A stretch of 64,000 nucleotides of DNA, taken from the NCBI GenBank assembly GCA_947169115.1, contig CAMVOK010000014.1, forward strand, positions 19,990 through 83,989, written 5' to 3'. Positions 9,044-20,033 of this stretch are shown piece by piece (the first letter of the stretch is position 1; each line of letters begins with the position of its first letter). A model generated the notes under the pieces. That model ran no database searches. It was given only the letters and a program-made list of their open reading frames with translations, and had not been told where the DNA came from. This DNA is from an uncultured Prevotellaceae bacterium (GTDB lineage: Bacteria > Bacteroidota > Bacteroidia > Bacteroidales > Bacteroidaceae). Both the position numbers and the translations under genes were made by a program.

Positions 9044-9190
9044 TAAAATGGGAGCGGAGAATATCGGCCTATACGGGTGTATGGAAAGACATTTTCACAC
9101 CGTTTGGCATGGATAAACTCGCTCTGAGTCATAGATATGGAACAAAAAAGGAATAAACAAATAAATAAAACCTAAAAACTCTAATTGTGT

Positions 9191-12100
9191 ATGAAAAACC
9201 GTTTAAGCAAACTGAGCAGGCACGCATCCTTCATGATGCTCCTACTGGCGGCCAGCGGCATTTCGACATCATGTAAGGACGAGTACAAACTGGACGACGA
9301 AATGCCCAGTTCACTCGGAACCAGCATCTACGAGAGTTTGGAAAAGGGAGGCTACTCCTACTACCTGCGACTCGTGTCCGACCCTGATGTCAATCCTACC
9401 AATGCCCGTCCAATCTCCGAAGTGCTAGCGCGAACAGGTTCAAAGACTGTCTTCGTGGCCAACGATGAAGCTTGGGAGAAGTTTTTCCAAGAAAATGCCA
9501 AGCGAGCTGCAAGTGACCCTTGGCATGGTGCCACCAGTTATGAAAATCTGAGCACGAGCCAGAAGAAACTGCTCATCCACACCAGTATGCTCAACAATGC
9601 CATCACCATGGAAAACCTCTCTGCCAGCAGCGAAGAGCTTTCCAGCCGTGGTGACATCATGCGTCGCTACACCGATGTGGAACTCACCGACACCATCACC
9701 CAATTGGCAGCAGAGGACCTTCCCATAAATTACAACGAAGATCTTTACCCCGAAGGCACAGACAATGCCGGTAAGAGGAGTGAGGTTGACTATTGGGCTC
9801 GTTTCCGTGGCAAGGACAATGGTGCTCTCCACGACGGCATACTCCTCGTCACCGACAACACGTCCAACATGATGATTCACTTCACCCAGGAGCACATGGC
9901 CAAGAACAACATCACCGACGATGACTTCGCCAAGTTCATGGGACGTCCCCGTAAGACGGGTGATGTTCACATCTACGATGCCCTGCTCACCGAGAAGGAT
10001 GCTGTGGCTCAAAACGGATACATCAATGTCACTGAAAAACTCATTCACCCCCTGCCCAACATGGCTGAAATGTTGCGCACCAGTGGGAAAACGAACATTT
10101 TCAGCCACATGCTCGACCGCTGGAGTGTTCCTTTCTTCAATTCCGAGGTGACCGAAGCCTACCGCGACCTGATGGCAGCCAAGGGCAACACCGAATGGGA
10201 TGACTCCATCTTCACCAAACGTTATTTTGCCAACAACGGTTATAACCACAAACCCGTTATGGCCGACACCAAAGGTAACTATACAACTGTTGCTTCTGAT
10301 AATGCCTTCCGCACGGCCAACTCCAGCAACTTGCTGCTGAAGTTCGATCCGGGATGGAATGCATACGCTTACGACGACAATCAGTGGGCAAACAGCCCTA
10401 CCAATGCCCCGAAGTTCGACATGGCCGCCATCTTTGTTCCCAACGATGAGGCCCTTTGGAAATACTTCACCCAAGGCGGCGGTGGTTTCCCCATGGTTGA
10501 GACCTACTACCTGCGCAAGGGCAAGCCCGATGCACGCCCATACGTAGCCCCCACCACATTGGATGAGTTATACCGTCAGATAGACCAGATTCCCATGGAC
10601 AAGCTCTATCCCCTCATCAACGTGGTCATGGCACCCAGCTTCACAAGCTACGTACCCAGCAAGATGACCAAGTTCCGCGACGATGCCATGGAGCAACTCT
10701 TCTACCCCGAAGACCAACAGCACATTGTGGAGACCATGCTGGCCTGCAACGGTATGCTTTATATTACCGACCAAGTTTACGGACCCGCCGACTACACCTC
10801 TGTTGCCGCCCCTGTCTTCACCACCAACACCTGTAACGTGATGAACTTTGCCATCTATAACGGTAGTACAGGCGGTACCGATTACATGGGCTTGAACTAC
10901 TACGCTTATCTGAAGGCCATGCAGAGCCGATTCGCCCTGTTTCTGCCCTCCGACACTGCCATGTGGTACTACTACGATGCTATTTCCTTCAAGAGCAAGG
11001 TTCCCCGTGTCGTTCGCTTCTATAACCAAAGCGGAAACTTCACCGTGGGAGCCGATGCATACCAGTATAACACCACAACGGGTGAAATCGGAGGTAAATA
11101 CGGAAGTAATGCAGCTACAGCCAATCAGACTGAAATTGTCAACCGTCTGAAAGACATTCTGGAGAGCCACACGTTGGTGCTCGACGGCAAGGATGAAATC
11201 AACACCGACATTGACGAGTACTACATCGCCAAGAATGGATGTGCCATGAAAGTAACCCGTGGCATCATCAATGGCAAGCCCACCATCACCCAAATTCAAG
11301 GTGGTTTCCAACTCGAAAATGTGGAGAATGATATTGTGGGAAGTATTGGTTCTGCAAGTTCTGTTGTACACGAAGAAGTTCGCGGTATTCAAGAAAACAA
11401 GGTAACAGAGCGTTACGAGCAGAAGAACGGATTCACCTACATGCTCGACAGTCCCCTCATCCCCGCAAGTCGCAGTGTATATAACATTCTTTCCAACGAC
11501 GGTGTGGTGGATGACGAGACTTATGAGTTCAATGCATTCTATCAACTGGCTGACGGTGCAGACAACGACATCATTATGGACTGCGGTCTGGTTAAACGTT
11601 CCCTGCCAGCATCCCAAAAGAATGCAGAGTTAAAGAAATTCTCTACCTTCATCGACAATAATGCTCCCGACAAGAACGTACAGTTCTTCAACAACTATCG
11701 ATATACTGTATTGGTTCCCACGGCAGATGCCATTGAGGATGCCAGAGCACTGGGTTTGGCTACATGGGAAGATATCAAGGCCGACTACGAGTCCCTACGT
11801 GACGCAGAGACAGGAAAAGTAGTTCTTTCCCACACGGATAGTATCCGCCTACAGCATAAGATTACGTACCTGACCAACTTCATCCGTTACCACTTCGTGG
11901 ACAACAGCGTCTTTGTCGATAAGAGTCAGCTCGCTGCTTCTGACTATGTAACCTCCAGTTATGACAACCAGAAGGGACTCTTCTGCAAGATTTATATGCA
12001 GCGCCCATCGGCTGATGTTCTTCAGGTCAAGGACGATAATGGTGGCGATTGGATGACCGTCAGTGGCAAGTATAACGTTATGGCACGCGACGTATCATGT

Positions 12101-12268
12101 AGCAAGACCATCAAGAATGTAAGTGACCTACGTGGCATCACCATAAACAGCACAAGTTATGCTGTCATCCATCAGATACCCAAGGTTCTCCTTCATGCCA
12201 ACATTCCTACCGACTGGGAAAATGAAGCAGAAGCAAAAGAATACCTGAGACGATTTGCAATCCGCTAA
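9191..12268 (+). CDS. Multi-FAS1 surface lipoprotein, first gene of the SusCD operon
   Basis: 1025 residues from the ATG at 9191; the frame is open a few codons upstream, but TTG-TGT before the ATG is an unlikely start. Signal peptide with lipobox STSC (Cys28). Four spaced motifs of the FAS1 type occur: VFVANDEAW (about 87), IFVPNDEAL (about 413), LFLPSDTAM (about 583) and VLVPTADAI (about 840), suggesting four fasciclin modules, some degenerate. The protein ends 12 bp before a SusC gene. FAS1 domains mediate adhesion in other systems. Here a surface glycan- or protein-binding partner of the transporter is inferred, not shown. Confidence 0.75.
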   Translation: MKNRLSKLSRHASFMMLLLAASGISTSCKDEYKLDDEMPSSLGTSIYESLEKGGYSYYLRLVSDPDVNPTNARPISEVLARTGSKTVFVANDEAWEKFFQENAKRAASDPWHGATSYENLSTSQKKLLIHTSMLNNAITMENLSASSEELSSRGDIMRRYTDVELTDTITQLAAEDLPINYNEDLYPEGTDNAGKRSEVDYWARFRGKDNGALHDGILLVTDNTSNMMIHFTQEHMAKNNITDDDFAKFMGRPRKTGDVHIYDALLTEKDAVAQNGYINVTEKLIHPLPNMAEMLRTSGKTNIFSHMLDRWSVPFFNSEVTEAYRDLMAAKGNTEWDDSIFTKRYFANNGYNHKPVMADTKGNYTTVASDNAFRTANSSNLLLKFDPGWNAYAYDDNQWANSPTNAPKFDMAAIFVPNDEALWKYFTQGGGGFPMVETYYLRKGKPDARPYVAPTTLDELYRQIDQIPMDKLYPLINVVMAPSFTSYVPSKMTKFRDDAMEQLFYPEDQQHIVETMLACNGMLYITDQVYGPADYTSVAAPVFTTNTCNVMNFAIYNGSTGGTDYMGLNYYAYLKAMQSRFALFLPSDTAMWYYYDAISFKSKVPRVVRFYNQSGNFTVGADAYQYNTTTGEIGGKYGSNAATANQTEIVNRLKDILESHTLVLDGKDEINTDIDEYYIAKNGCAMKVTRGIINGKPTITQIQGGFQLENVENDIVGSIGSASSVVHEEVRGIQENKVTERYEQKNGFTYMLDSPLIPASRSVYNILSNDGVVDDETYEFNAFYQLADGADNDIIMDCGLVKRSLPASQKNAELKKFSTFIDNNAPDKNVQFFNNYRYTVLVPTADAIEDARALGLATWEDIKADYESLRDAETGKVVLSHTDSIRLQHKITYLTNFIRYHFVDNSVFVDKSQLAASDYVTSSYDNQKGLFCKIYMQRPSADVLQVKDDNGGDWMTVSGKYNVMARDVSCSKTIKNVSDLRGITINSTSYAVIHQIPKVLLHANIPTDWENEAEAKEYLRRFAIR

Positions 12269-12280
12269 AACCACTAAGCC

Positions 12281-15200
12281 ATGAATAAATATATCAAGAT
12301 TTTAATGCTATGGGCAGTTCTGCTAAGCGCACTGCCTATCAGTGCACAGATAAACCGCATCAGCGGTACCGTGTCCGACGAGTTTGGTGGCATCCCTGGC
12401 GTACAGGTCAAGGAGTTGGATTCGAACAATCGTATCGTCAGCAGTGCCATCACCGATGCCAATGGTAACTTCACCATGGTGGTTAAAAGCCAGAAAAATA
12501 AACTGGTTTTCCACGGCATGGGTTACCAAGACAAAACCTTCCCCATCAACAAGACCGTCTATAAGGTGAATATGGCCGAGGCGGTAAAGATGATGAAGGA
12601 AGCCGTTGTAACAGCCAAAAAGAAATCCCCCACCACGGGTCTCGACATTCCACAGCGTGAGTATGCCGGTGCTGTATCCAGCATGAAGATGGACGACCTC
12701 GAAGGTCTGGCCTTCGAATCAGTTGACCAAGCCCTGCAAGGTCAGATTGCCGGTCTCGACATCGTGGCCAACTCTGGTAACCTGGGTTCTGGTACTACCA
12801 TGCGTCTGCGTGGTACCACCACCATCAACGGTAATGCCCAGCCTCTGATTGTTGTCAACGACCACATCTTTGAACTCCCCGACGATGCCCAGCAAATCAA
12901 TTTCGAAGACATGGACAACGAGGAGCAGTTCTCTACCCTGCTGAATGTCAACACCGAAGACATCGAAAGCATCACCGTTCTGAAGGATGCCGCATCGGCA
13001 GCCAAATGGGGTGTGCAGGGTTCCAATGGTGTCATTGAGATTAAGCTCCGCCGTGGTAAGCGTGGACCCACTCAGGTTAACTTCTCCTATAAGTTCAATG
13101 GAACCTGGCAGCCCGAGGGCTATAAGATGCTCGACGGTGACGGTTATACCATGATGCAGAAGGAAGCTTTCTACAATCCCACAAACGGAAAGGTTGTTGC
13201 CAACATTCCTGAGTTCGACTACAACACCGAACTTCCCTACATCTACAACCATTTCTCGCACAACACCGATTGGTTAGATGCCGTAAAACAGTTTGGTAAA
13301 GAACATCGTTATTATATCAACCTATCAGGTGGTGGTGAAAAGGCTCAGTTCCGCATTGGTGCCGGCTATAACAAATCTACAGGTTCTATCATCGGACAGA
13401 GTTTGGATCAGTTCACCGAGTCAACCACACTGGACTATCAGGTCAGCGACCGCATCCAGTTCCGTACGACCATGAACATGACCTTCACCAGCAACCACAA
13501 GAATTACGGAAACGACATCCTCTCACGTGCCTACAACGCCATGCCTAACATGAGCATCTACGAATACGATGCCATGGGCAATCAGACGGGCAACTACTTC
13601 AACATGCTCCCCCTGGCCGCCAACTACGGGCACAGTTCTTCAAGTGGCATAGCCAACGACGGCACCATGACATCATGGGAACTGCGTAGCATGTTTGTTA
13701 ATGGTAACCCTGTGGCTCGTGCCGAGCTGGCCTGGTGGAAGATGAAGCAGTACAACCTCACCCCACAGTTCGACATCACCTATAAACTTTGGGGTAAGGA
13801 CAATGACCATCACCAAATCAACTATAAAGGTGACGTTCAACTCAACATCTACAACACCAGCAACGACTACTATTGCCCCAGCGTGCTGAAGAATATGCCT
13901 TGGGTATTCGGTGGCGACAACAGTGCTTCTGTTACCAGCAACGAACGTAATCTCGTCAGCAACGACGAATACAAGTCATTGGAATTCACCACTCGTCACG
14001 AACTGCACTACTACTCCCATTTCAAGAACTCCGACCATAGTCTATCAGCCATGGCCCGTTTCGAAATGGCCACGGGTAACAGTTCCAAGCAGAACCTCGG
14101 TTTGTGGAATGCCCCTGACGGCATTTCCGACCCCACCGTTGTTGCCCTGCTGAGTTCAGCCGGTTCTTCTAACGGAGAATGGCGTCGCCATAGCTTCTAT
14201 GAGCAGGTTCACTACTCCTACAAGAGTAAATATTCGTTGGATGCCAGCGTCCGCACCGACGGACGTACCGATTTCGGTCGTGGTCACAAATACGGTACAT
14301 TCCCTGCTGTAGGTGCCCGTTGGAACATCAGCGATGAAAAGTTCATGGAGCCCACCCGTAAAATCATCAGCATGTTGGCCTTCCGTCCCACATGGGGTAT
14401 CACAGGTAATCCTGGTCAAGCTGGTGGCAACCAATACAACAAGTACGGCTCAGCCGGTTACTACAACGGTCACCAGATTGTACGTCCCGAGAACCTCTCC
14501 CTGACCGAACTGCGTTGGGAAAAGACTCAGCAATGGAACCTTGGTTTCAACCTTGGTCTGCTTGACGACTTGCTCACCTTCGAGTTTGAAGTCTATAATA
14601 AAAAGACCACCGACCTGTTGATGAGCGGTCTGCGCATCTCTAGTGCCAATGGTTTCAGCAGTCTGGCCTGGGCCAACGGCGGAACCATGCGTAACAAGGG
14701 TTGGGAATTGAATGGTAGCACGGCTAAATTTGCCAAGATTGGTAAATTCTCCATGAAATTGCGTGGTAACGTATCCCAGAACTTCAATGAGGTAGAGGAA
14801 ATGGACAATCTGATACTGGAAGACTTGAACGGTTCCAAGACCTGGAATCCCACCAACTTCGCCTACCAGAAGCGCGTCCAGAAGCACAATGCCTTAGGTT
14901 CCATCTATGGACTGAAGTATAAAGGTGTATATCGTTACGACTACAACCATAACGGTTACGAGAACTCCTCTTGGAAAGCATACGGATATGCAGAAAGCGT
15001 ACCTGATGGTGCCGGAGGCTACCGCAACAGTACATCTGCAGACGAGGCCACAGCCTATGGTGATGGTTACCACTACAGCCAGAATGCCGATGGCAGTTGG
15101 TACCGCGACTACGAGATTAACACAGCTGCCGCAGCTGCACGCCGTGGGCACAACAGTACCTGCCCCATTGCTTTCGATGCTGCCGGTAATATGCTCACCG

Positions 15201-15862
15201 ATGCCAAGGGTAATCCCCTACCTATGTATTACTGTTATAGTGAAGGTTCCAAATACCAGTTCCAGGGAGGTGATGCCATCTATGAAGACATTAACAACGA
15301 CGGTTCCATCGACCGCTACGATGTTGTCTATCTGGGCAACTCCAATCCCAAACTCTATGGTGGCTTCGGTGTCAACTTCTACTATGGCCGCTTCGAATTG
15401 AATGCATCCTTTAACTTCCGCATGGGTAGCCAGATTCTCAATCTGGCCAAGGCTCGCTATGAGAGCATGACGGGTATCACCAACCAGAGCTATGCCACCA
15501 CATGGCGCTGGCGCAAGAATGGCGACGAAACCGTCATCCCACGTGCACTCTCTGGCACAGGCATCATGAATGCCACTGGTTTTTCCAGTTACAACTCTCT
15601 TGTCAGCGACCGCTACGTAGAGGATGGAAACTACCTGCGTCTGCAATACATTCAGTTGAAGTACAACTTCGATGCCAAGAAATTGAAGAAGATAGGCATT
15701 CGTACCCTTTATCTTTCCGCCACCATCAACAACGTATTCTGTTGGACGAAATACACGGGTGTTGACCCCGAAATCAGTCCGGGTGGTTTCAACATGGCCG
15801 TGGATGAATCTAAAACCCCACGTGCGCGCTCGTTCACTTGCAGTGTTAACCTTGGATTCTAA
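12281..15862 (+). CDS. SusC/RagA-family TonB-dependent outer-membrane transporter (1)
   Basis: 1193 residues with a signal peptide ending near PISAQ. A carboxypeptidase-regulatory-like beta domain follows (GTVSDEFGGIPGVQV ... ITDANGNFTM). The plug region has ALQGQIAGLDIVANSGNLGSG, PLIVVNDHIFE, IESITVLKDAASAAKWG and NGVIEIKLRRGK, the hallmark SusC/RagA series. The rest is a 22-strand-type barrel ending in an aromatic residue (NLGF). It would import oligomers bound by its SusD partner, energised by TonB. No TonB/ExbBD genes are in the window. Its SusD gene starts 11 bp downstream. Confidence 0.95.
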   Translation: MNKYIKILMLWAVLLSALPISAQINRISGTVSDEFGGIPGVQVKELDSNNRIVSSAITDANGNFTMVVKSQKNKLVFHGMGYQDKTFPINKTVYKVNMAEAVKMMKEAVVTAKKKSPTTGLDIPQREYAGAVSSMKMDDLEGLAFESVDQALQGQIAGLDIVANSGNLGSGTTMRLRGTTTINGNAQPLIVVNDHIFELPDDAQQINFEDMDNEEQFSTLLNVNTEDIESITVLKDAASAAKWGVQGSNGVIEIKLRRGKRGPTQVNFSYKFNGTWQPEGYKMLDGDGYTMMQKEAFYNPTNGKVVANIPEFDYNTELPYIYNHFSHNTDWLDAVKQFGKEHRYYINLSGGGEKAQFRIGAGYNKSTGSIIGQSLDQFTESTTLDYQVSDRIQFRTTMNMTFTSNHKNYGNDILSRAYNAMPNMSIYEYDAMGNQTGNYFNMLPLAANYGHSSSSGIANDGTMTSWELRSMFVNGNPVARAELAWWKMKQYNLTPQFDITYKLWGKDNDHHQINYKGDVQLNIYNTSNDYYCPSVLKNMPWVFGGDNSASVTSNERNLVSNDEYKSLEFTTRHELHYYSHFKNSDHSLSAMARFEMATGNSSKQNLGLWNAPDGISDPTVVALLSSAGSSNGEWRRHSFYEQVHYSYKSKYSLDASVRTDGRTDFGRGHKYGTFPAVGARWNISDEKFMEPTRKIISMLAFRPTWGITGNPGQAGGNQYNKYGSAGYYNGHQIVRPENLSLTELRWEKTQQWNLGFNLGLLDDLLTFEFEVYNKKTTDLLMSGLRISSANGFSSLAWANGGTMRNKGWELNGSTAKFAKIGKFSMKLRGNVSQNFNEVEEMDNLILEDLNGSKTWNPTNFAYQKRVQKHNALGSIYGLKYKGVYRYDYNHNGYENSSWKAYGYAESVPDGAGGYRNSTSADEATAYGDGYHYSQNADGSWYRDYEINTAAAAARRGHNSTCPIAFDAAGNMLTDAKGNPLPMYYCYSEGSKYQFQGGDAIYEDINNDGSIDRYDVVYLGNSNPKLYGGFGVNFYYGRFELNASFNFRMGSQILNLAKARYESMTGITNQSYATTWRWRKNGDETVIPRALSGTGIMNATGFSSYNSLVSDRYVEDGNYLRLQYIQLKYNFDAKKLKKIGIRTLYLSATINNVFCWTKYTGVDPEISPGGFNMAVDESKTPRARSFTCSVNLGF

Positions 15863-15873
15863 AACTTACGACA

Positions 15874-17829
15874 ATGAAAACACGATATAAAACCATAAAA
15901 ACAATCCTGCTCCTAAGCATGGTAGCTTGGGGTTTGTCATCCTGCCAAGACTGGCTTACTATCACCCCAACCACCCAGATTGTCGAGGATGATTTCTGGG
16001 AAGACAAGAGTGACTTGGAAGGTGTGCGATATGCAGCCTATCAGCAAATGTGCAACACCATTAGTAGTTTGATTCTGTGGGGCGACCTGAGAGCCGACAC
16101 CTACGAACTAAATGCTAACGACGGAGACAAGGACACCTATGCCCTGTATCAGGATATATGGGAGGCACGTATGGAACGAGATTCTGCCAATGCCTACTTC
16201 GACTGGAGTGGCATATATCGTACCATCAACTACTGCAACAAAGTATTGCAGCATGGTCCCGAGGTTTTGCAACGCGACAAACAGTTTACGACCACGGAAT
16301 GGCTACAAATCAAATCGGAAGTGACAACGCTTCGTGCCCTGAACTATTTCTATCTGATTCGCGCCTTCAAGGATGTCCCCTACACCACCCGAGTTGTAAA
16401 CAACGATACAGAAGTGGCTCCCTTCGGGGCTACCGACCAGTTGGTCATTCTGGATTCGCTGATTGCCGAACTGGAAGAAGATCCCAGTATCATCAATCAG
16501 GCCCGTCGCCGCTTTGATGCAACCCGCTATCAAGATACCAAGACTCTGATTACAAAGCCTGCCATTTTAGCCATACTGAGCGACATGTATCTATGGCGCG
16601 CTTCTCTGCGTCAAGGACGTGCAGCTGGCGATCTGAATGCATCCGACGATGTCACCATCACCAACGTTCCATCAAGTGCTGGCAAGGTGGTAACTCACAC
16701 GGTGAGAGGAGACTATGAGAAGTGTATCGACTATGGTCGAAGAGCCCTGAAAGAACTCCGAGAGCAAAACACAGGTGGTTCCGAAAGTTTTTCAACCAAC
16801 GATTATCTCATAACAGGTTTGGAAAAAGAGAATGTCTATCTTTATAAGAACGACTTCGAAGGATTTGCCTCCTCCGGAACACCCCCCTCTTTAGATGCCT
16901 TCAGAAATATTTTTTCAGGTCTTAGCGATGAAACCTTCTTTGAACTTCCATTTAGTACCTCTGAAAAACGCGAACATAGCCTATGCCGAATGGGATCTGA
17001 AGGTGGAATATGGGGAAATTCCAGCAAATCACATCTGTTTATCAGTCTTTCATCCATTAGAGACATACTCACTGAAACTAATGCAGAAAAACGAGATAGT
17101 CGAATGTGGTTCTCGGCCTGGGAACAAATCGGATCTGCATCAAGTAGTCAGACAGCCAAAAAAGATGGAAAATACTACTGCTTCAAGTGGAGCGGAGGTC
17201 GCTGTGCCCTTAGTGTTATTGGCGACCAGCATAAATGTGAAGAGATTTATTTATCGCCGACAATCTCAAGCATGAGCAATGTACCCATATACCGCATAAG
17301 CGATGTTATGCTCCAAATAGCAGAAGCGCTTGCCGTACTTGGAAAGAAAGAAGTTAATGATTCTTACGACCATCCTCTAATCTACGTCAATGCAATTCAT
17401 CGCCGTTGGCATTGTCCGGATTATGACAACGACAATCCAATTCAAACTGATACCACTGGGCTTCATGCATTCTATAAGAGCAGCGACAAGAACACTACGG
17501 GTAATATTTCCAAGCCAGCACGTGGAGATAGTTACGAAATGGCTGTTCTAAACGAACGTAAACTTGAGTTCATTGGCGAAGGAAAACGTTGGTTCGACAT
17601 GGTACGTTATGCCGAACGCCATGATGACGGAGTTGACGGACATAAGGGTGTTGAGACTATGACCGACGATCTAATGGGATGGATGGATGATAGTACCAGA
17701 AAAGGGCTTTACAGCCGAATGCAAAACCGCTGGGGGTTGTACAACCTTATCTACTACAAGGAGATACAGGCAGCCCATGGACTGCTAAGTCAGAATCCTG
17801 TCTGGAACAAATCTAAGTACGAGAAATAA
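15874..17829 (+). CDS. SusD/RagB-family nutrient-binding lipoprotein (1)
   Basis: 651 residues, lipobox LSSC (Cys24), then QDWLTITPTTQIVEDDFWEDKSDLEG, the classic SusD N-terminus. TPR-like helices include SEVTTLRALNYFYLIRAFKDVPYTT, and the C-terminal segment ELEFIGEGKRWFDMVRYAE is the family signature. It is expected to cap the adjacent SusC barrel and bind the substrate at the cell surface. It is a little longer than many SusDs. The ligand cannot be deduced. The next lipoprotein gene begins 18 bp downstream. Confidence 0.95.
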   Translation: MKTRYKTIKTILLLSMVAWGLSSCQDWLTITPTTQIVEDDFWEDKSDLEGVRYAAYQQMCNTISSLILWGDLRADTYELNANDGDKDTYALYQDIWEARMERDSANAYFDWSGIYRTINYCNKVLQHGPEVLQRDKQFTTTEWLQIKSEVTTLRALNYFYLIRAFKDVPYTTRVVNNDTEVAPFGATDQLVILDSLIAELEEDPSIINQARRRFDATRYQDTKTLITKPAILAILSDMYLWRASLRQGRAAGDLNASDDVTITNVPSSAGKVVTHTVRGDYEKCIDYGRRALKELREQNTGGSESFSTNDYLITGLEKENVYLYKNDFEGFASSGTPPSLDAFRNIFSGLSDETFFELPFSTSEKREHSLCRMGSEGGIWGNSSKSHLFISLSSIRDILTETNAEKRDSRMWFSAWEQIGSASSSQTAKKDGKYYCFKWSGGRCALSVIGDQHKCEEIYLSPTISSMSNVPIYRISDVMLQIAEALAVLGKKEVNDSYDHPLIYVNAIHRRWHCPDYDNDNPIQTDTTGLHAFYKSSDKNTTGNISKPARGDSYEMAVLNERKLEFIGEGKRWFDMVRYAERHDDGVDGHKGVETMTDDLMGWMDDSTRKGLYSRMQNRWGLYNLIYYKEIQAAHGLLSQNPVWNKSKYEK

Positions 17830-17847
17830 AGAGAGGAGGTCTTCACG

Positions 17848-20028
17848 ATGAAAAACAGGAATAAAAAAGGACTTCTGGTTTCCCTGCTTGTCTGCCTACT
17901 TGCCCTACCCTATAGCTGCAAGGAAAACATCGACATGGAGAACCAGTACACATTCCAGGAATATACCATCACCAGTTATTTGGAAGAGCACGAAGCCACA
18001 TACAGCGAGTACATCAAACTGCTGAGTGAAATAAAAGTCAGTAAGCGCTCATCTTCTTCGGTGTTGCAGTTGCTGTCGGCACGCGGTAAATATACAGTAT
18101 TTGCACCCAGCAATGAAGCCATCCACAACTATTTGGATAGCCTAACACGGTTAGGACTGATCTCGGAACCCTCTTGGGATGCATTCCCCAATGAGCAAAA
18201 ACTGGATTCTGTCCGTCAGGTGATTGTCTATAACAGTATTATTGATGGAACACGTGACAACGTGGAACCCTACACAACTAGCAGTTTCCAGGATGAACGG
18301 GAAATTGACTACCCCAATATGAATGACCGAAAGTTGATTCCCTATTATGACCAAAATGATAAAAGCATCATTTACATCAATGGGGTAAAGGACAAGGACG
18401 GAAATATTCAGAACGGAGCCATCATTGATGCGGATAATCGCGACATCTATACGGTAAATGGCTACATCCATCAGGTACACGATGTAGTAGCTCCCAGCGA
18501 TGAGACAATGACAGACTTGCTGAAAAGCTACATAGAGGGAAATGAAGGAGACTATGTAGTGGCAGCCAAGATGCTTCTGGCCACGGGGTTAGGCGACTCA
18601 TTGACCAAAGACAAAGACGAACGCTACGAGGAACTGAAAGTCATGGGCGATGAGCGTGTCAACGACTTGCCCAAGCATCCTACAGAAACAGAAGGTCGTC
18701 TGCCAGAACATCGTTACTACGGCTATACGCTATTTGCTGAAACAGATGATTTCTGGCGCGCTACGCTGGGGAAAGAACCCAAAGACATCTCTCCAGCTGA
18801 TGTACAGGCATGGGTCGTGAGCCAAGGCTTCTATCCCAATGCCAAGGTTGACAACGACTACAGCAATGAGGAGAATGCCCTGAATCAGTTCTTCACCTAT
18901 CATCTGCTGCCCGTGAAATTACCTGCCAACAAACTGGTCATCCACTATAATGAAAAAGGGTATAACTACAAGACGCTGATGAGCTTCACGGTACCCACCT
19001 ATGAACTCTATACCACGATGGGCAAGCGTCGTCTGCTCAAACTCTACCAGTGTGGAAAACGATTCTCTTTGGAAGGTAGTGAGGGAATATTTATTAACCG
19101 TTTCCCCGAATTTAACACCGACCGTGACCGCGACGGCAAGGATGACTATAGTGAAAAGAGCATTCTCACAGGTGGAGAGGGCATCGAAGTTAATACAGAA
19201 AAACTCATTAGCCTGAAAAATGCATACATCTACCCCATCGACAAGCCATTGGTATATGATGAGCAAACCCGCGAGAATTTCCAGAAACAGCGTTTGCGTT
19301 TCGATGTGGCTGGTCTGTTCCCCGAATTTATGAACAATAACATTCGAGCTAACCGTAGCGTGTATCTCTGTATGGGCTTCCCCATCGATGCAAATTATAA
19401 GTACCTCGACGACGTTGATTTGGAAGAAGGAACAAACTTCTTCTACCTTTCCGGTCTGGATAGGAACTGGAACAACTGGCAGGGTGACGAGTTGAACGTG
19501 GTCGGCCAATACGGCATGACCTTCCGTCTGCCTCCTGTACCCAAAGCCGGAACCTACGAAATACGTTATGCCGTACAGAGTAATAGTTCTTATCGCGGCA
19601 TGTGTCAGGTTTATTTCGGCAGCGACAAGGAGAACCTGCCCGCCATGGGTATTCCCCTTGACCTCCGCATGGGTGGTGTCACCCGACGTACCAGTGCCGG
19701 CAACTTCCCCTCTATCGTAGGTTGGGAAGCCGACAAGGTAAACGACGACGAATACAATGCTGAGGTAGATAAGAAAATGCGTGCCAATGGCTTCATGAAA
19801 GGTCCCAAGATTTATGCGTTCACACCGGGTGGCAGTAACTACGCCCGTGACAGCGAAAACACCATACGTCGCATTATCGTACGTGAATACATGGTACCCG
19901 AAAAAACCTACTACCTGAAATTCAAAACGGTACTTGAGGACAAGACCAAACAGTTCTTTATGGACTACATCGAGTTCTGTGCCAAAGAGGTCTATGACAA
20001 CCCCAATACGCCGGAAGACCTGTGGTAA
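17848..20028 (+). CDS. FAS1-domain surface lipoprotein (second in operon)
   Basis: 726 residues, lipobox PYSC (Cys24). A FAS1 module near the N-terminus is marked by LQLLSARGKYTVFAPSNEAIHNYLDSL (shown here as the FAS1 H1-like region, about residues 70-95) and by the following VDAAV-like block. A second FAS1-like stretch lies around 290-400. The last 230 residues look like a beta-sandwich/carbohydrate-binding type fold (PKAGTYEIRYAVQSN ... FFMDYIEFCAKE). Such FAS1 plus beta-sandwich lipoproteins are found beside some SusCD pairs in Bacteroidetes. Ligand binding is inferred. Confidence 0.7.
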   Translation: MKNRNKKGLLVSLLVCLLALPYSCKENIDMENQYTFQEYTITSYLEEHEATYSEYIKLLSEIKVSKRSSSSVLQLLSARGKYTVFAPSNEAIHNYLDSLTRLGLISEPSWDAFPNEQKLDSVRQVIVYNSIIDGTRDNVEPYTTSSFQDEREIDYPNMNDRKLIPYYDQNDKSIIYINGVKDKDGNIQNGAIIDADNRDIYTVNGYIHQVHDVVAPSDETMTDLLKSYIEGNEGDYVVAAKMLLATGLGDSLTKDKDERYEELKVMGDERVNDLPKHPTETEGRLPEHRYYGYTLFAETDDFWRATLGKEPKDISPADVQAWVVSQGFYPNAKVDNDYSNEENALNQFFTYHLLPVKLPANKLVIHYNEKGYNYKTLMSFTVPTYELYTTMGKRRLLKLYQCGKRFSLEGSEGIFINRFPEFNTDRDRDGKDDYSEKSILTGGEGIEVNTEKLISLKNAYIYPIDKPLVYDEQTRENFQKQRLRFDVAGLFPEFMNNNIRANRSVYLCMGFPIDANYKYLDDVDLEEGTNFFYLSGLDRNWNNWQGDELNVVGQYGMTFRLPPVPKAGTYEIRYAVQSNSSYRGMCQVYFGSDKENLPAMGIPLDLRMGGVTRRTSAGNFPSIVGWEADKVNDDEYNAEVDKKMRANGFMKGPKIYAFTPGGSNYARDSENTIRRIIVREYMVPEKTYYLKFKTVLEDKTKQFFMDYIEFCAKEVYDNPNTPEDLW

Positions 20029-20033
20029 GAATG

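Larger units (their letters stand above)
8465..9190. other. 726-bp intergenic region between GH128-like gene and FAS1/SusCD operon
   Basis: No credible gene. It contains, in order: a three-unit hairpin array (8496-8580), an alternating purine-pyrimidine tract (CGCACGCGCACGCGCG, 8601-8616) followed by a TATATA run, a multi-hairpin inverted-repeat element (8695-8866), an AT-rich zone, a -7 box at 9036 and an untranslated leader of about 143 nt. The short frame at 8669-8947 reads through the inverted repeat and has no protein-like composition. Confidence 0.8.

Noticed and set aside
8465..9190. Riboswitch in the leader of the SusCD operon
   Set aside because: The leader may fold, but no known riboswitch core motif could be recognised by eye.
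9440..11617. Long minus-strand frames (344 and 349 codons) opposite the first FAS1 gene
   Set aside because: Antisense shadows: the plus strand has a signal peptide, lipobox and FAS1 motifs. The minus frames are rich in Val/Gly/His with no domain.
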